DNA of 64,000 bases from Pseudofrankia saprophytica (GCF_000235425.2 NZ_KI912266.1:5031786-5095785), one strand, 5' to 3'; shown: positions 51,714 through 60,487, counted from the first letter of the stretch. A program made the numbers and translations. Notes: generated by a model from the letters alone, not told the origin.

Positions 51714-52151
51714 CTAGATCGCCTCCTGAAGCGTGGAGCTCTGCTCGGTGACGACCATCGGGCAGCGTGTACAGGAGTCGATGCCGACCTCGGCCCACCA
51801 CCGGCACCGGAACCTCAACCGACAGGCTGGTGGAGAGGCGGCTACCGCGGGAACAGCCGCCACGATCCGGCGCGCGAGGTCACATCGATGCCCATCGAAG
51901 TTCTGGCACCTCTCTCGCACACACGGGGCCCCGATCCTGAAGACCTCGGAGGGTCGCGCGGGCGCTGCCAGCGCCAGAACATCCGGTGTGACCGGTACCG
52001 GCGCGTCGAGATAGGCCAGGCGAGGGGCCGACGTAGAACCTCCCACAACTCCGAAGATGGAGGCACCGGGCATGTCGTGCGGAGCACTGGGGCAATAGAG
52101 CTCGCCCTCCAACATGGCACCGAGGTGGCCGGACGAGTCCTCGTTCGGCAC
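51714..52151 (-). CDS. unrecognised Cys-rich protein (possible metal or Fe-S binding)
   Basis: A 145-residue protein with ten Cys residues, eight of them in its second half: IGAPCVRERCQNFDGHRC, then PPACRLRFRCRWW and IDSCTRCPMVVTE, giving CxxxxC-x6-C, CxxxxC and CxxC pairings. Such spacing suggests zinc or an iron-sulfur cluster. The N-terminal half is Pro/Ala-rich and less structured. GTG 52151 lies behind GGAAGGG, four bases after the stop of the upstream small gene, so the two are one unit. I cannot name the family. Confidence 0.6.
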   Translation of the reverse strand: MPNEDSSGHLGAMLEGELYCPSAPHDMPGASIFGVVGGSTSAPRLAYLDAPVPVTPDVLALAAPARPSEVFRIGAPCVRERCQNFDGHRCDLARRIVAAVPAVAASPPACRLRFRCRWWAEVGIDSCTRCPMVVTEQSSTLQEAI

Positions 52152-52154
52152 CGA

Positions 52155-52364
52155 CTAGCCCTTCCGGGCCGCGCTGTCCGGCTTGCCCTGACCAGCGGAG
52201 TACTGCTCTCCGAAGAGATCCTCGGGATACAGGATCAGCCCGAGGACGATCGGTGGCCGATGCGGGACGACAGCGCCCGCACGGGCTTCAACAGCTCGCA
52301 TGGCACCACGGAGCGCGGCCTCGACCAGGTCGTCCACTGATATGCGCTGGGGAGTATCTGGCAT
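52155..52364 (-). CDS. unrecognised 69-residue protein
   Basis: The frame starts at ATG 52364 with a good GAGGTGA site 6 bases upstream. The product has an N-terminal amphipathic helix (SVDDLVEAALRGAMRAVEARAG), a hydrophobic strand PPIVLGLILYPEDLFG and a short polar tail. The pattern of a helix, then a Gly/Ile-rich strand recalls small partner proteins or precursor-like peptides, but I know no exact family. It is followed at four bases by the Cys-rich gene. Confidence 0.55.
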   Translation of the reverse strand: MPDTPQRISVDDLVEAALRGAMRAVEARAGAVVPHRPPIVLGLILYPEDLFGEQYSAGQGKPDSAARKG

Positions 52365-52888
52365 GTTTCAATCACCTCGATACATCGGCGTCTCGGCCCG
52401 CGCAGAGTACCGACATTGATTCCGCCTCGACCGCACGACCGCCCCGGTCGGAGGGTTTTGTTTAAACCGGACACGCATACCTATGGGCACTCACCGCACC
52501 GATCCGACTCACGTTCAAAGGACCGTGAATGCCCGTCTCGGGGGCCGCCGGATTCCGGTTCCCTCCGGATGCGACCGCGCTCATGATCCGGTCGTGCCCG
52601 CGGCTCGCCTGGTCGAACTGAGATTCCGAAGATCTACTCATCGGACGAGGGACCGCCATCGACCGCTTGACGGTCCACCGCCGGTCGCGGCGCGCTGCCT
52701 CACCGGTCGTCGACGCGACCTGGATCCGATCCGCCATTCGTTCATGCCAGACCACCGTCCACCTGGCAGAACGCACCGACGCAACGATGCCCAGAATTCA
52801 GCGCAGCCGGAGTCGTCACGTCCCTCCCGACCGCGATCTCCGCATTTCGGTGGCGTTCGGACTCGGCCCGCCACCAGCCCAGCCGGTG
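52365..52888. other. mostly unassigned region upstream of the small-protein cassette
   Basis: About 520 bases with no gene that I trust. A minus-strand frame of 65 codons (52462-52659, beginning MAVPRPMSRSSESQFDQ and ending HRYACPV) is the best candidate but has no ribosome site. The block GGTTTAAACAAAACC near 52455-52470 is AT-rich and may hold the promoter of the cassette. Confidence 0.4.
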
Positions 52889-53332
52889 TCAGTCGGTGAG
52901 CATCCTGATGCCGAAGTAGAGGCAGAACGGGCCGGCCGTGAAGTAGACGGGAAGCAGGAACATCGCTGACAGGACCGCGCCGAACCAGTCCGTCCTGGTC
53001 ACCCAGGTCGGATCGCCTGGTCGGTACACCACCCTGACCTTGGCGCCGATTCCAGGAAAGGACGTGTCCGGGCTGCGCAGCGCGGCGGCGCGGACCTGCT
53101 CGCCGGCCCGGGTCGTGTAGTCGACGATCGGGGTGTAGATCGAGCCGCCGTCATCGCTGTCGCGTTCGATCACCTCGAAGTCGACGATGGTGGCGAGAGC
53201 GGTGTGCCCGGCGAACCGCAGCCAGAGCCGCTGGAGGATCTGGCGGAGCGTGAAGAGGCCGAGCGAGAGGAACAGCGCTCCGGCGAACACCATGCTGATG
53301 GTCGCCAGCGTCGCGATCGTCCCGACACTCAT
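52889..53332 (-). CDS. DUF3592-like membrane protein
   Basis: A 147-residue protein with an N-terminal transmembrane helix (~5-30), an extracytoplasmic or cytoplasmic beta domain (TALATIVDFEVIERDSDDGGSIYTPIVDYTTRAGEQV, then VRVVYRPGDPTWVT) and a C-terminal helix (~120-142). The V-x-Y-x-P-x-D-P pattern is typical of DUF3592. Function is unknown. ATG 53332 is preferred because the 17 codons before it are charged and do not resemble the family. Confidence 0.72.
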   Translation of the reverse strand: MSVGTIATLATISMVFAGALFLSLGLFTLRQILQRLWLRFAGHTALATIVDFEVIERDSDDGGSIYTPIVDYTTRAGEQVRAAALRSPDTSFPGIGAKVRVVYRPGDPTWVTRTDWFGAVLSAMFLLPVYFTAGPFCLYFGIRMLTD

Positions 53333-53499
53333 CGACCCGCGCTGGTTCGACCTGCCCGTGCACCACAGCGGCTCACGTACCAATCATCCTGTTTTGTTAC
53401 CGCCCTGGCGACGTCCATTCCCCGACAGGGCCATTTCCCTGGAGGCCCGGTCCGGAGGGAAATCGGGCGCCACCGCGGGGTTCTCGACGCCAGACCCAC

Positions 53500-53533
53500 C
53501 CTAGATTCACCTATTGAACCTAGATGGTAGGGT
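53500..53533 (+). promoter_or_regulatory. thioesterase promoter with CCTAGAT repeats, leaderless layout
   Basis: Direct repeats CCTAGAT (53500-53506 and 53519-53525) flank ACCTATTGAA. A -10-like TAGGGT (53528-53533) lies exactly six bases before the thioesterase ATG. TTCACC sits 16 bases upstream of it as a weak -35. The repeats are a possible operator; the spacing suggests a leaderless mRNA. Confidence 0.5.
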
Positions 53534-53539
53534 GCGGCC

Positions 53540-54142
53540 ATGACGATCGCGGATCCGTCCACGTCGCCCTCGTCGGAGTCGGTGCCACCGGCACCGGAAC
53601 CGGATCGGCCGGTGAGCCCGCCGCCGGCCTACGGCGCCTGGGGAGAGCCACGGCACAAGACCGTCAGCTGGCATGACCCGCTGGCGACGGCCGCGCGCGC
53701 CGCGACCATGAGTGGTCTGGAGTTCCTGCGCGCGATGCAGAACGGCGAGGTCCCGCCGCCGCCCATCGCCGCGATGTTCGGCTTCCGGCCCGTGGGCGTC
53801 GAGCCAGGAGACGTCCGGTTCGCGTGCGTCCCGGACGAGTCCGCCTACAACCCGATCGGGGTCGTGCACGGTGGGCTCGTCTGCACCCTGCTCGACACCG
53901 CCGCGGCCTGCGCGGTGCATTCCACGCTGCCGGCCGGCGTCGGCTACACCTCGATCGAGATCAAGGTGAACTACCTGCGCCCGGTGCGGGTCGAGCCGGG
54001 GACGCCGGCGGAGCTGATCACGCACGGCTGGGTCACCAAGCCGGGGCGACGGGTGGCCTTCGCGGAGGGCGACGTCCGCGACGGGGCCGGCCGGGTCGTC
54101 GCGACCGCGAGCACGACCTGCCTGGTCTTCCCCATCGCGTAA
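53540..54142 (+). CDS. PaaI-type hotdog thioesterase
   Basis: A 200-residue hotdog-fold acyl-CoA thioesterase. The PaaI motif YNPIGVVHGGLVCTLLDTAAACAVHS (~107-132) holds the HGG site with the following Asp, and YTSIEIKVNYLRPVRVEPG is the second family block. The N-terminal ~45 residues are Pro/Ser-rich and probably unstructured. Such enzymes release stalled CoA thioesters, for example in phenylacetate or aromatic catabolism. It is monocistronic, with a leaderless-type promoter. Confidence 0.88.
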   Translation: MTIADPSTSPSSESVPPAPEPDRPVSPPPAYGAWGEPRHKTVSWHDPLATAARAATMSGLEFLRAMQNGEVPPPPIAAMFGFRPVGVEPGDVRFACVPDESAYNPIGVVHGGLVCTLLDTAAACAVHSTLPAGVGYTSIEIKVNYLRPVRVEPGTPAELITHGWVTKPGRRVAFAEGDVRDGAGRVVATASTTCLVFPIA

Positions 54143-54361
54143 CGGCGAGCCCGGGCCCCGGGTCTTCGAGGTCGCCCGATGGCCGGGCTCGCCGCCATGA
54201 GCGGGCGTCCGCGGCGGCGGCACCATACGCGCGGCGGCCATCCTCCGGGCGGGTTGATCCCGGAGAATGGCTGCCGGTCGGCGCGGTCCGGCCGGCGCTG
54301 CCGGCCAGGTCACTGGCCGGTCGCCAGGGTCGGTGGACCGGAGGGGCGGGTCAGCCGTTCG

Positions 54362-55681
54362 TCAGCCCTTGCCGCCCTTGTCCGGGTCTATCTTTTCCAG
54401 AATCGGCGGGGCGACCGCCAGGGTGAAGTCCATACCTGCGGAGACGTGGACGGCGCCCGTGAGCCCGGGGACCTGCGCGGGGCCCACGGGATAACCACCG
54501 ACAGGGCCATGACCCAGCTGACCGTCGCTGTTGGAGCCCGAGGTCCACACGGTTCCGTCGGAGGACCGCGCCGCCGTGTGGTAATTGCGGTTTGACACCT
54601 CGGTCATGGTGGCGGGCAGGCCCTCGACCGGCCGCGGGATGGAGCCGTCGTGGTGCAACCCCAGCTCGTTGTGCTGGTTACAGCCCCAGCCGATCACCTG
54701 GCCCTGCTTGCCGTCGTGAGACGAGATGACCAAAGTGTTGGCGTCCCCAGTGGTGATCTTGATGACGTTCTCGACCCGCGGGATCCGCACCGGATCGGCA
54801 TAGACCTGGTTCTGGTCGGTGCCTGGTCTCACCAGGCCGCACTCGTTGTTGCCCCAGGCCCAGACGGTGCCGTCGCCACGCACCAGCGCGCTGCTCAACT
54901 CGCTCCCGCTGATCTGGACGACGTCGGGGCCGACGCCATGGATCTCCACCGGGCTGTCGAACCATGGCTCGCTGGTGGTACCGGCACCAAGCTGGCCATC
55001 GCCGCTCTTGCCGAAGCCCCAGACCGTGCCGTCGTCCTTCAGCACAAGGCTGTGGTTCGCGCCCGCGGCGACCTGCCGGACACCATCCAGATGGGGCACC
55101 GGCTCCGGCCAGGACCTGTTGGTGCCCGCGTGCCCGTCGCCGAGCGCCCCGACGCCGTTATAGCCCCACGTCCACACGGTGCCATCGCCGCGGAGTGCCA
55201 CGACGTGAGCCCGCCCGGTCGCGATCTGAACGACGCCGGTGAGCCCGGGCACCTGGGCCGGCTTGGCACGGGAATATTCCGCCGACCCGGTGCCCAGCTG
55301 GCCCCATGAGTTGATGCCCCAGGTCCAGACCGTTCCGTCCACGTCCAGCCCCACGCCGAACCCTTGACCGGCCGAGACGGCGGTCAAGGCAGGCAGGCCG
55401 ACGGACTGTACAGGGCTGGACCTGTCTTCCTCCGTCCCGTCGCCAAGCTTGCCCTCGTAGTTGTCGCCCCACGCGAGGCCCGTGGGGTCATAGACGGTCG
55501 GAGCAGGAGGCCCCGCATGCACCGGTGCCGCCGTCAGCGCCAGGGACATCGCCGTCGTACTCACCACGGCGGCCACCGCCGCCCAGGCACGCCGGCGGGC
55601 ACCCGGCGAGGCCGCGCCCCGTCCGGCCGGGGCCATACCCGGCCCAGGAACCGCTTCCGGTTCCCCCGATCGAGACTTCAT
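54362..55681 (-). CDS. secreted RCC1-repeat beta-propeller protein
   Basis: A 439-residue protein with an N-terminal signal (basic region to ~35, hydrophobic core to AAPVHAG at ~57) and then seven RCC1-type repeats of about 50 residues. Each repeat contains a copy of DGTVWTWGxNxxGQLG, for example GINSWGQLGTG, GYNGVGALGDG, GKSGDGQLGAG and GSNSDGQLGHG. Seven such repeats should close a beta-propeller. Bacterial RCC1 proteins are secreted or surface-bound and mostly uncharacterised. ATG 55681 follows GAGGAGG. Confidence 0.88.
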   Translation of the reverse strand: MKSRSGEPEAVPGPGMAPAGRGAASPGARRRAWAAVAAVVSTTAMSLALTAAPVHAGPPAPTVYDPTGLAWGDNYEGKLGDGTEEDRSSPVQSVGLPALTAVSAGQGFGVGLDVDGTVWTWGINSWGQLGTGSAEYSRAKPAQVPGLTGVVQIATGRAHVVALRGDGTVWTWGYNGVGALGDGHAGTNRSWPEPVPHLDGVRQVAAGANHSLVLKDDGTVWGFGKSGDGQLGAGTTSEPWFDSPVEIHGVGPDVVQISGSELSSALVRGDGTVWAWGNNECGLVRPGTDQNQVYADPVRIPRVENVIKITTGDANTLVISSHDGKQGQVIGWGCNQHNELGLHHDGSIPRPVEGLPATMTEVSNRNYHTAARSSDGTVWTSGSNSDGQLGHGPVGGYPVGPAQVPGLTGAVHVSAGMDFTLAVAPPILEKIDPDKGGKG

Positions 55682-55957
55682 TTCCGCCTCCTCGCGAGAC
55701 ATTCATCAAGGAGACCAACCACCCACGCGTACACGCCGGGGCCGGCCGCCGTCCCGATCTGGGATATCGAGACGAGGGCCAGTGAAACAAAACACCGTGT
55801 GAGAAAGCGTGTGAGGAACCCACCTGTCCGCCGACCGACAGGTAGCCGTGAATTCTGGTCAACGGCGACCAGCCAGGCGGAAAGGCACTCCGGTCGTCGG
55901 CGAGGACCGGCGACGTTCTCGTTGTCGCCGACGCCGCACCAGAGAAGCGCGGCCGTT

Positions 55958-56223
55958 TCAAAAGACCGTGCCGGAATGCCGGATCGGATCGTCGGCGCGG
56001 ATCAAGAATCGTTCTTGGTAGGTCACGACCAGTGCGTCACCGACGAAGTCGTAGCGCCACCCCTCGCCCTGGAGGGTCTTGTCTTCGTCCTCGGAGCCGG
56101 CGAACGAGGCAACGATCTCACCCGCTCCTGGGTGACCGGGGTCCTAGGGTCAAAGGAAACGGCCCGCAGGTCCGCGAGAAACGCGGCGTGGCGCGCGGCC
56201 TGCTCCCAGGTCGGCCGCCGCAC
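55958..56223 (-). pseudogene. small gene with apparent frameshift
   Basis: Two minus-strand frames join into one protein-like sequence. From GTG 56223 the frame reads RRPTWEQAARHAAFLADLRA, then VSFDPRT. A one-base shift near 56145 continues as PGHPGAGEIVASFAG, then GWRYDFVGDALVVTYQER, ending IRHSGTVF at 55958. Both halves have the amphipathic look of real protein, and neither is complete alone. It could be a frameshifted pseudogene or a sequencing error. I do not know the family. The rest of the gap (55703-55957) shows nothing. Confidence 0.4.
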
Positions 56224-56248
56224 CTGGTGATCATGGTGACCCGCCTGC

Positions 56249-56758
56249 CTACTCGGCGGGGACCACCTTCAGCTCGACGCGACCGCCGGCGTGGTCATGC
56301 ACGTCCTCGTGGCCGTGATCGTGGCCGCAGCCGCAGGCGTCGTCATCGTCGGCGAGGGAGTCGGCGAACTGCTCGATGCGCTCGAACAGGTCGTGGGCGG
56401 CCGGGATCAGCGAGTAGTACTCATGCATCATGTGATCGGCGAGGAAGATCGCCTGAGATCCGACCTCCTGGCCAACCAGCGCTCGCGCCTCGTCAAGGAT
56501 CTTCTTGAGCGACGCGCGCTCGGACTCGTCCAGATCGTCGTCATCCTCGAGCGAGCTGACCAGGTCCTCGTCGATCGTGAGGGGGCCGACGTAGGCCCCG
56601 GCCGGCGCAAGGTCCTTCGCGGCCTCGAGGAAACCCTGGAGGTCGTCCTCCCAGCTGACGACCGGAAGGTCCTCATCGACCTCCGGCTCATCGGCGACGA
56701 CGGCAATCCCGAGCGCCCGCAGCGACTCGGTCACCTCCCGCACCTCGACTGCCGTCAT
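56249..56758 (-). CDS. acidic protein with His/Cys-rich metal-binding tail
   Basis: A 169-residue, strongly acidic helical protein of unknown family. It has acidic runs (LEDDDDLDESER ~75) and a helical centre (AIFLADHMMHEYYSLIPAAHDLFERIEQFADSL). Near the C-terminus, CGCGHDHGHEDVHDHAGG puts two Cys and six His in a short run, a likely nickel, zinc or cobalt site. Such tails occur in metallochaperones and metal-storage proteins. ATG 56758 has AGGAG 7 bases upstream. No hydrogenase, urease or metal-transport genes adjoin, so its client is unknown. Confidence 0.75.
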   Translation of the reverse strand: MTAVEVREVTESLRALGIAVVADEPEVDEDLPVVSWEDDLQGFLEAAKDLAPAGAYVGPLTIDEDLVSSLEDDDDLDESERASLKKILDEARALVGQEVGSQAIFLADHMMHEYYSLIPAAHDLFERIEQFADSLADDDDACGCGHDHGHEDVHDHAGGRVELKVVPAE

Positions 56759-57045
56759 CAGTGCTCTCCTCTGCTCGGGCCGGCCAGATGACATCCGGGG
56801 CCGCTCACGATCCGTCGTCTCGACGGGACCCTACCGGTCCGCCTCCGCGGGCCAGGACAGGGAGCCACTCCCCCGCGTCGCCCTCCACCGACAGCCCAAG
56901 CCCGCGGGCTCAGGCGGTACGCGCGCCGTCCCCGCGTTCCGCGGAGCGCAAAGATGGCCGGCGCGGTTCCCGGCGGCGTTCGCCCAGCTCCAACCCGAAA
57001 GATCGCCAGGACCGTACTGGGATCCGAACGCCGGGCCCCGGCCGG

Positions 57046-57945
57046 TCACTTGATTCCCGTGTTCGCGATCGAGCTGACGAAGTACCGCTGGCCGGCGAGG
57101 AACAGCAGCATCACCGGGATCTGGCTCATCAGCGTCGCGGCCATGAGCACCGGCCAGTCCGTGAAATGGGCGCTCTGGAAGGTCGCGAGCCCTATCTGGA
57201 CGGTCATCACGTCGGATGAGGACGTCACGACGAGCGGCCACAGGAATTCGTTCCAGACCGTCAGGAAGGTCAGCACGGCCACGGTGCTCAGCGGCGGCCC
57301 CATCAGGGGCAGCAGAACGCTGCGCAGGATCCGGAGACGGCTGGCGCCGTCGATGAGTGCCGCCTCCTCCAGCTCGACCGGCAGCGTCAGGAAGAACTGC
57401 CGCAGCAGGTAGATCCCGAACGGCGTCACCAGGTTCGGGACGATGAGCGCCGGCAGCGTGTTGACGATCCCCAGGTACTTGACGATGAGCAGCGTCGGGA
57501 TCATCAGAATCTGGAACGGGACCATCAGCGTCGCGAGGATCGCGCCGAAGGCCAGCCGGCTGCCCGGGAAGCGGAGCCGGGCGAACGCGTAGCCGGCGAG
57601 GCTGCACAGAACCAGGTTGGTCACCACGCAGGTCACCGACACGATCGCGCTGTTGAGCAGCCAACGGCCGAACGGCGCCTCGGTCCAGGCCTGCGAGAAG
57701 TTGTCCCAGTGCAGCGCGTGCGGCACGCCCGGCGGGAACCGGCGGGTCTCCTCCAGCGTCGAGAGCGACGTCCCGAGCATGAAGAGCAGGGGCACGATCA
57801 TCAGCAGCGACGAGGGAATGAGCACGAGGTGCCAGCCCGAAGGCCGGCGCCACCGGCGTCGTCCTGGCGGCGCGGCGGCCGGCGCGACCGGTTCGGTCAC
57901 GACCGGCTCCAGCATGACCGGTTCCGTCACGACCGGTTCCGTCAT
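57046..57945 (-). CDS. sugar ABC transporter permease (MalG/carbohydrate type 2)
   Basis: A 299-residue permease with six transmembrane helices. The EAA loop is EEAALIDGASRLRILRSVLLPLMGP (~195-220), as in MalG-type inner-membrane subunits. The N-terminal arm carries four 5-residue repeats (MTEPV, VTEPV, MLEPV, VTEPV) encoded by 15-bp DNA repeats. ATG 57945 overlaps the stop of the upstream permease (ATGA). It is the last gene of a binding protein-permease-permease operon that lacks an ATPase here; a shared MsiK-like ATPase elsewhere is common in actinobacteria. Confidence 0.93.
   Translation of the reverse strand: MTEPVVTEPVMLEPVVTEPVAPAAAPPGRRRWRRPSGWHLVLIPSSLLMIVPLLFMLGTSLSTLEETRRFPPGVPHALHWDNFSQAWTEAPFGRWLLNSAIVSVTCVVTNLVLCSLAGYAFARLRFPGSRLAFGAILATLMVPFQILMIPTLLIVKYLGIVNTLPALIVPNLVTPFGIYLLRQFFLTLPVELEEAALIDGASRLRILRSVLLPLMGPPLSTVAVLTFLTVWNEFLWPLVVTSSSDVMTVQIGLATFQSAHFTDWPVLMAATLMSQIPVMLLFLAGQRYFVSSIANTGIK
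57886..57945 (-). repeat. four 15-bp in-frame repeats at the permease start
   Basis: Four consecutive 15-base units of the form nTGACGGAACCGGTC (minus strand) encode TEPV/LEPV repeats at the very N-terminus of the permease. Units differ at 1-3 bases. Expansion or contraction would change only the cytoplasmic arm. Confidence 0.85.
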
Positions 57946-59018
57946 GACCGGCCCCCCGCGGAGACGTCCCGGGTGAGCCGGGTCTGCGCCCAGGTCACCA
58001 GCGCGATTATCAGGAACAGCGCGGTGGCCATCGCGGCGGCATAGCCCGCGTGGAAGAGTTCGAACGCCTGCTTGTAGAGGTAGTAGACGACGACGTTGGT
58101 CGCGTTCAACGGCCCGCCCCTGGTCGTCACGTAGACCTCGTCGAACAACTGCAGGGCGTTGATCGTGAGCCACACCGCGAGGAACCCGGTGACCGGCCGC
58201 AGCAACGGCACCTGGATCCGCCAGAACGCGCCGGCCTTCGAGCAGCCGTCGATCTGGGCGGCCTCGATGACGTCGCCCGGAACGCCCTGCAGGCCCGCGA
58301 GGTAGATCAGGGTGCCGAAGCCGACCCAGCCCCAGACGGTCATCGCGACGACGGAGAGCAGCGCGGCATGCGGCGAGGCGAAGAATCCCGACGTCGGCAG
58401 TCCCACCTTCGCCAGCAGGGTGTTGATGAGCCCGTACGCCGGGTCCAGGAGCCAGGTGAAGACGACCCCGGTCGCCACCGTCGACGTGACGACGGGAATG
58501 AAGAACGCCAGCCGGTAGACCGACATCCCGCGGATCCGCCGGTTCAGCGCGGCCGCGGCCAGCAGGGACAGCAGCAGGGTCACCGGCACGAAGACGGCGG
58601 TATAGAGGAGGGTGCGGCGAACCGCCGCGAGAAACACGTCGTCGTGGACCAGGTCACGATAGTTGGCGAAGCCGGCCGACGTCGCCGGTGTCTGCAGGTC
58701 GTTGTTCTGGAACGACAACACGAACGACCAGATGACCGGGACCAGCCCGAACAGGCCGATCAGCAGCACGCTGGGCGACACCATCGCCCAGCCGACCAGC
58801 CCGTCGCCGAGCGCTCGGCGCCCCGGCCGCTCTCCCCGGCCCAGCCACCCCCCGCGCCCCGGCCGCCGCCGGCGCGCGGGTGCCTCGGCCGGCCCCTTCT
58901 CGGCCCGTCCCTGCCCGGGCGGCGGCCGCCCGGGCAGGATCGTGCGCCGCGGGACCCGGGAGCGCGTGGCCGGCGACCCGCGCTTTCCGACGCCGCCGGC
59001 GGAGCTCACGGAGCTCAC
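57942..59018 (-). CDS. sugar ABC transporter permease (MalF/carbohydrate type 1)
   Basis: A 358-residue permease with six transmembrane helices from about residue 75. The EAA loop is VIEAAQIDGCSKAGAFWRIQVPLLRPV (~245-270). The N-terminal ~70 residues form a very basic Arg/Pro/Gly arm, longer than usual, and the frame opens with a 9-bp repeat (GTGAGCTCC twice). GTG 59018 overlaps the binding-protein stop (GTGA), coupling the genes. Confidence 0.92.
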   Translation of the reverse strand: MSSVSSAGGVGKRGSPATRSRVPRRTILPGRPPPGQGRAEKGPAEAPARRRRPGRGGWLGRGERPGRRALGDGLVGWAMVSPSVLLIGLFGLVPVIWSFVLSFQNNDLQTPATSAGFANYRDLVHDDVFLAAVRRTLLYTAVFVPVTLLLSLLAAAALNRRIRGMSVYRLAFFIPVVTSTVATGVVFTWLLDPAYGLINTLLAKVGLPTSGFFASPHAALLSVVAMTVWGWVGFGTLIYLAGLQGVPGDVIEAAQIDGCSKAGAFWRIQVPLLRPVTGFLAVWLTINALQLFDEVYVTTRGGPLNATNVVVYYLYKQAFELFHAGYAAAMATALFLIIALVTWAQTRLTRDVSAGGRS

Positions 59019-60343
59019 GAGTGGCGGGACAGCGCGGACGCCACCTGCCCCTTGGCGGAGTCGAGGGCCGCCTGCGGCTCGGCCTGCCCGAGGAGCACGG
59101 ACTGGACCATCTGCCCCACCGCGGTGGACACCTCGGCGTACGAGGGGATGTTCGGGCGGACGTGCTCCACGTTGTCGAGGTTGTCGACGAAGACCTTCTC
59201 GCCCGGGTACTTCTGCAGGAACGTCTGGTACTCGGGAAGCTGGGTCTCGGACTTGCGCAGCGGCAGGTCACCGGTCGCGATGGCGAACTTCAGGTGCACC
59301 TTCGCCGAGGTGAGCCAGGTGATGAAGTCGAGCGCGACCTGGTGCCGCGGGCCGGAGTGGTCGAAGACCATGTAGATGTCCGGCCCCGAGATCGTCTCGT
59401 GGTTGCCCTGGTAGCCCGGCAGGATGCTCACGCCGTAGTCGACGTCGGAGGTGATGCTGGACAGGTCCCAGGGGCCGGTCCACAGCATCGCAATCTTGCC
59501 GCTGTTGAACAGGTTGAGGTAGTTCTGGTTGCCGGTGTCCAGGTACACGGACTTGTCGGTGACGACCATGTCCCGCAGCTGCTGCAGGGCGGCGAGCCCG
59601 GCGGCGGAGTCGAACGCGGGCGCCTTGTTGTCCTCGGTGAGCAGGTCGCCGCCGGCCTGCCAGAGCAGCGGGAGGTACCGCCACACCGTGTCCTCGCTGC
59701 CGTCGTTCACATAGGACCAGCCGTAGGACTTGCTGGCCGGGTCGGTGAGCTTCTTCGCCGCAGCGCGGAAGTCCTCCCAGGTCCAGGAGTCCGTGGGCGG
59801 CGCGACCCCGGCCTGCTCGAACAGCTTCTTGTTGTAGACCAGGCTCAGGTTGTCCACGAGCGCGGGAATCCCGACGACCCTCCCGTCGACGGTGGTGGCC
59901 TCGCGCTCGGACGGGTAGAAGTCGTCCCAGCCGAAGGCGGGCGCCGCCACCGTGGAGGTGAGGTCCACCAGCTTCGGCTGCCGGGCCAGCTGGGCGGCCG
60001 ACGAGCCGAACTGGTAGGCCACGTCGGGATAGTTGCCGGCGGTGAAGCCCGCGACGGTCTTCTGCAGCGCGTTGTCGTTCCCGCCGTTGAACTCGAGCTT
60101 CACCTTGGTCGTCGGGTGCTCGGTGTTCCACTCGCCGACGAGCGACGTCAGCGCCTTCGACTCGGCGTCGGTGTAGCCGTGCGTCAGGGTGATCGTCGTC
60201 GGGTCGTCGGCGGTGCCGCTGCCACCCCCGCCCCCGCCGCAGGCGGCGACCGTGGCGGCCACCAGCAGGGTGCTCGCTGTCAGCGCCCCCAGCCGCCGCC
60301 CCCGTGTCGTGATCCAGGTACTGGCTATAGGGCGGGAAGCCAT
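59015..60343 (-). CDS. carbohydrate-binding lipoprotein (extracellular family 1)
   Basis: A 442-residue solute-binding lipoprotein. The signal peptide ends at the lipobox VAACGGGGG (Cys ~35). TITLTHGYTDAESKALTSLVGEWN is the family-1 opening, with YPDVAYQFGSSAAQLA and VYNKKLFEQAGVAPP following. Family members bind oligosaccharides or glycosides. ATG 60343 has GAGGAG 8 bases ahead; GTG 60352 is less well placed. First gene of the importer operon, divergent from a DeoR gene. Confidence 0.93.
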   Translation of the reverse strand: MASRPIASTWITTRGRRLGALTASTLLVAATVAACGGGGGGSGTADDPTTITLTHGYTDAESKALTSLVGEWNTEHPTTKVKLEFNGGNDNALQKTVAGFTAGNYPDVAYQFGSSAAQLARQPKLVDLTSTVAAPAFGWDDFYPSEREATTVDGRVVGIPALVDNLSLVYNKKLFEQAGVAPPTDSWTWEDFRAAAKKLTDPASKSYGWSYVNDGSEDTVWRYLPLLWQAGGDLLTEDNKAPAFDSAAGLAALQQLRDMVVTDKSVYLDTGNQNYLNLFNSGKIAMLWTGPWDLSSITSDVDYGVSILPGYQGNHETISGPDIYMVFDHSGPRHQVALDFITWLTSAKVHLKFAIATGDLPLRKSETQLPEYQTFLQKYPGEKVFVDNLDNVEHVRPNIPSYAEVSTAVGQMVQSVLLGQAEPQAALDSAKGQVASALSRHS

Positions 60344-60414
60344 GGTCGGCACTCCTCGGTCGACGCGGCTGGGCCGATCGTGCGGGCAAATCGCGCATGA
60401 TCGATCAACTATTG

Positions 60415-60487
60415 TGCGCAGTGTTGCACTTACTGCCCAAATGGGTCAAGACGTGCGAGCAAACGTGCAGCAAGGTGCGCGTATCGT
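60415..60487. promoter_or_regulatory. divergent regulatory region of binding protein and DeoR genes
   Basis: A -10-like TATCGT (60482-60487) stands six bases before the DeoR ATG, another leaderless layout. Between it and the importer gene lie GTGCGCAGTGTTGCAC (60415-60430, arms GTGC/GCAC) and the paired words GTGCGAGCAAA and GTGCAGCAAGG (60453-60475), likely operators for the DeoR protein. Confidence 0.5.
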
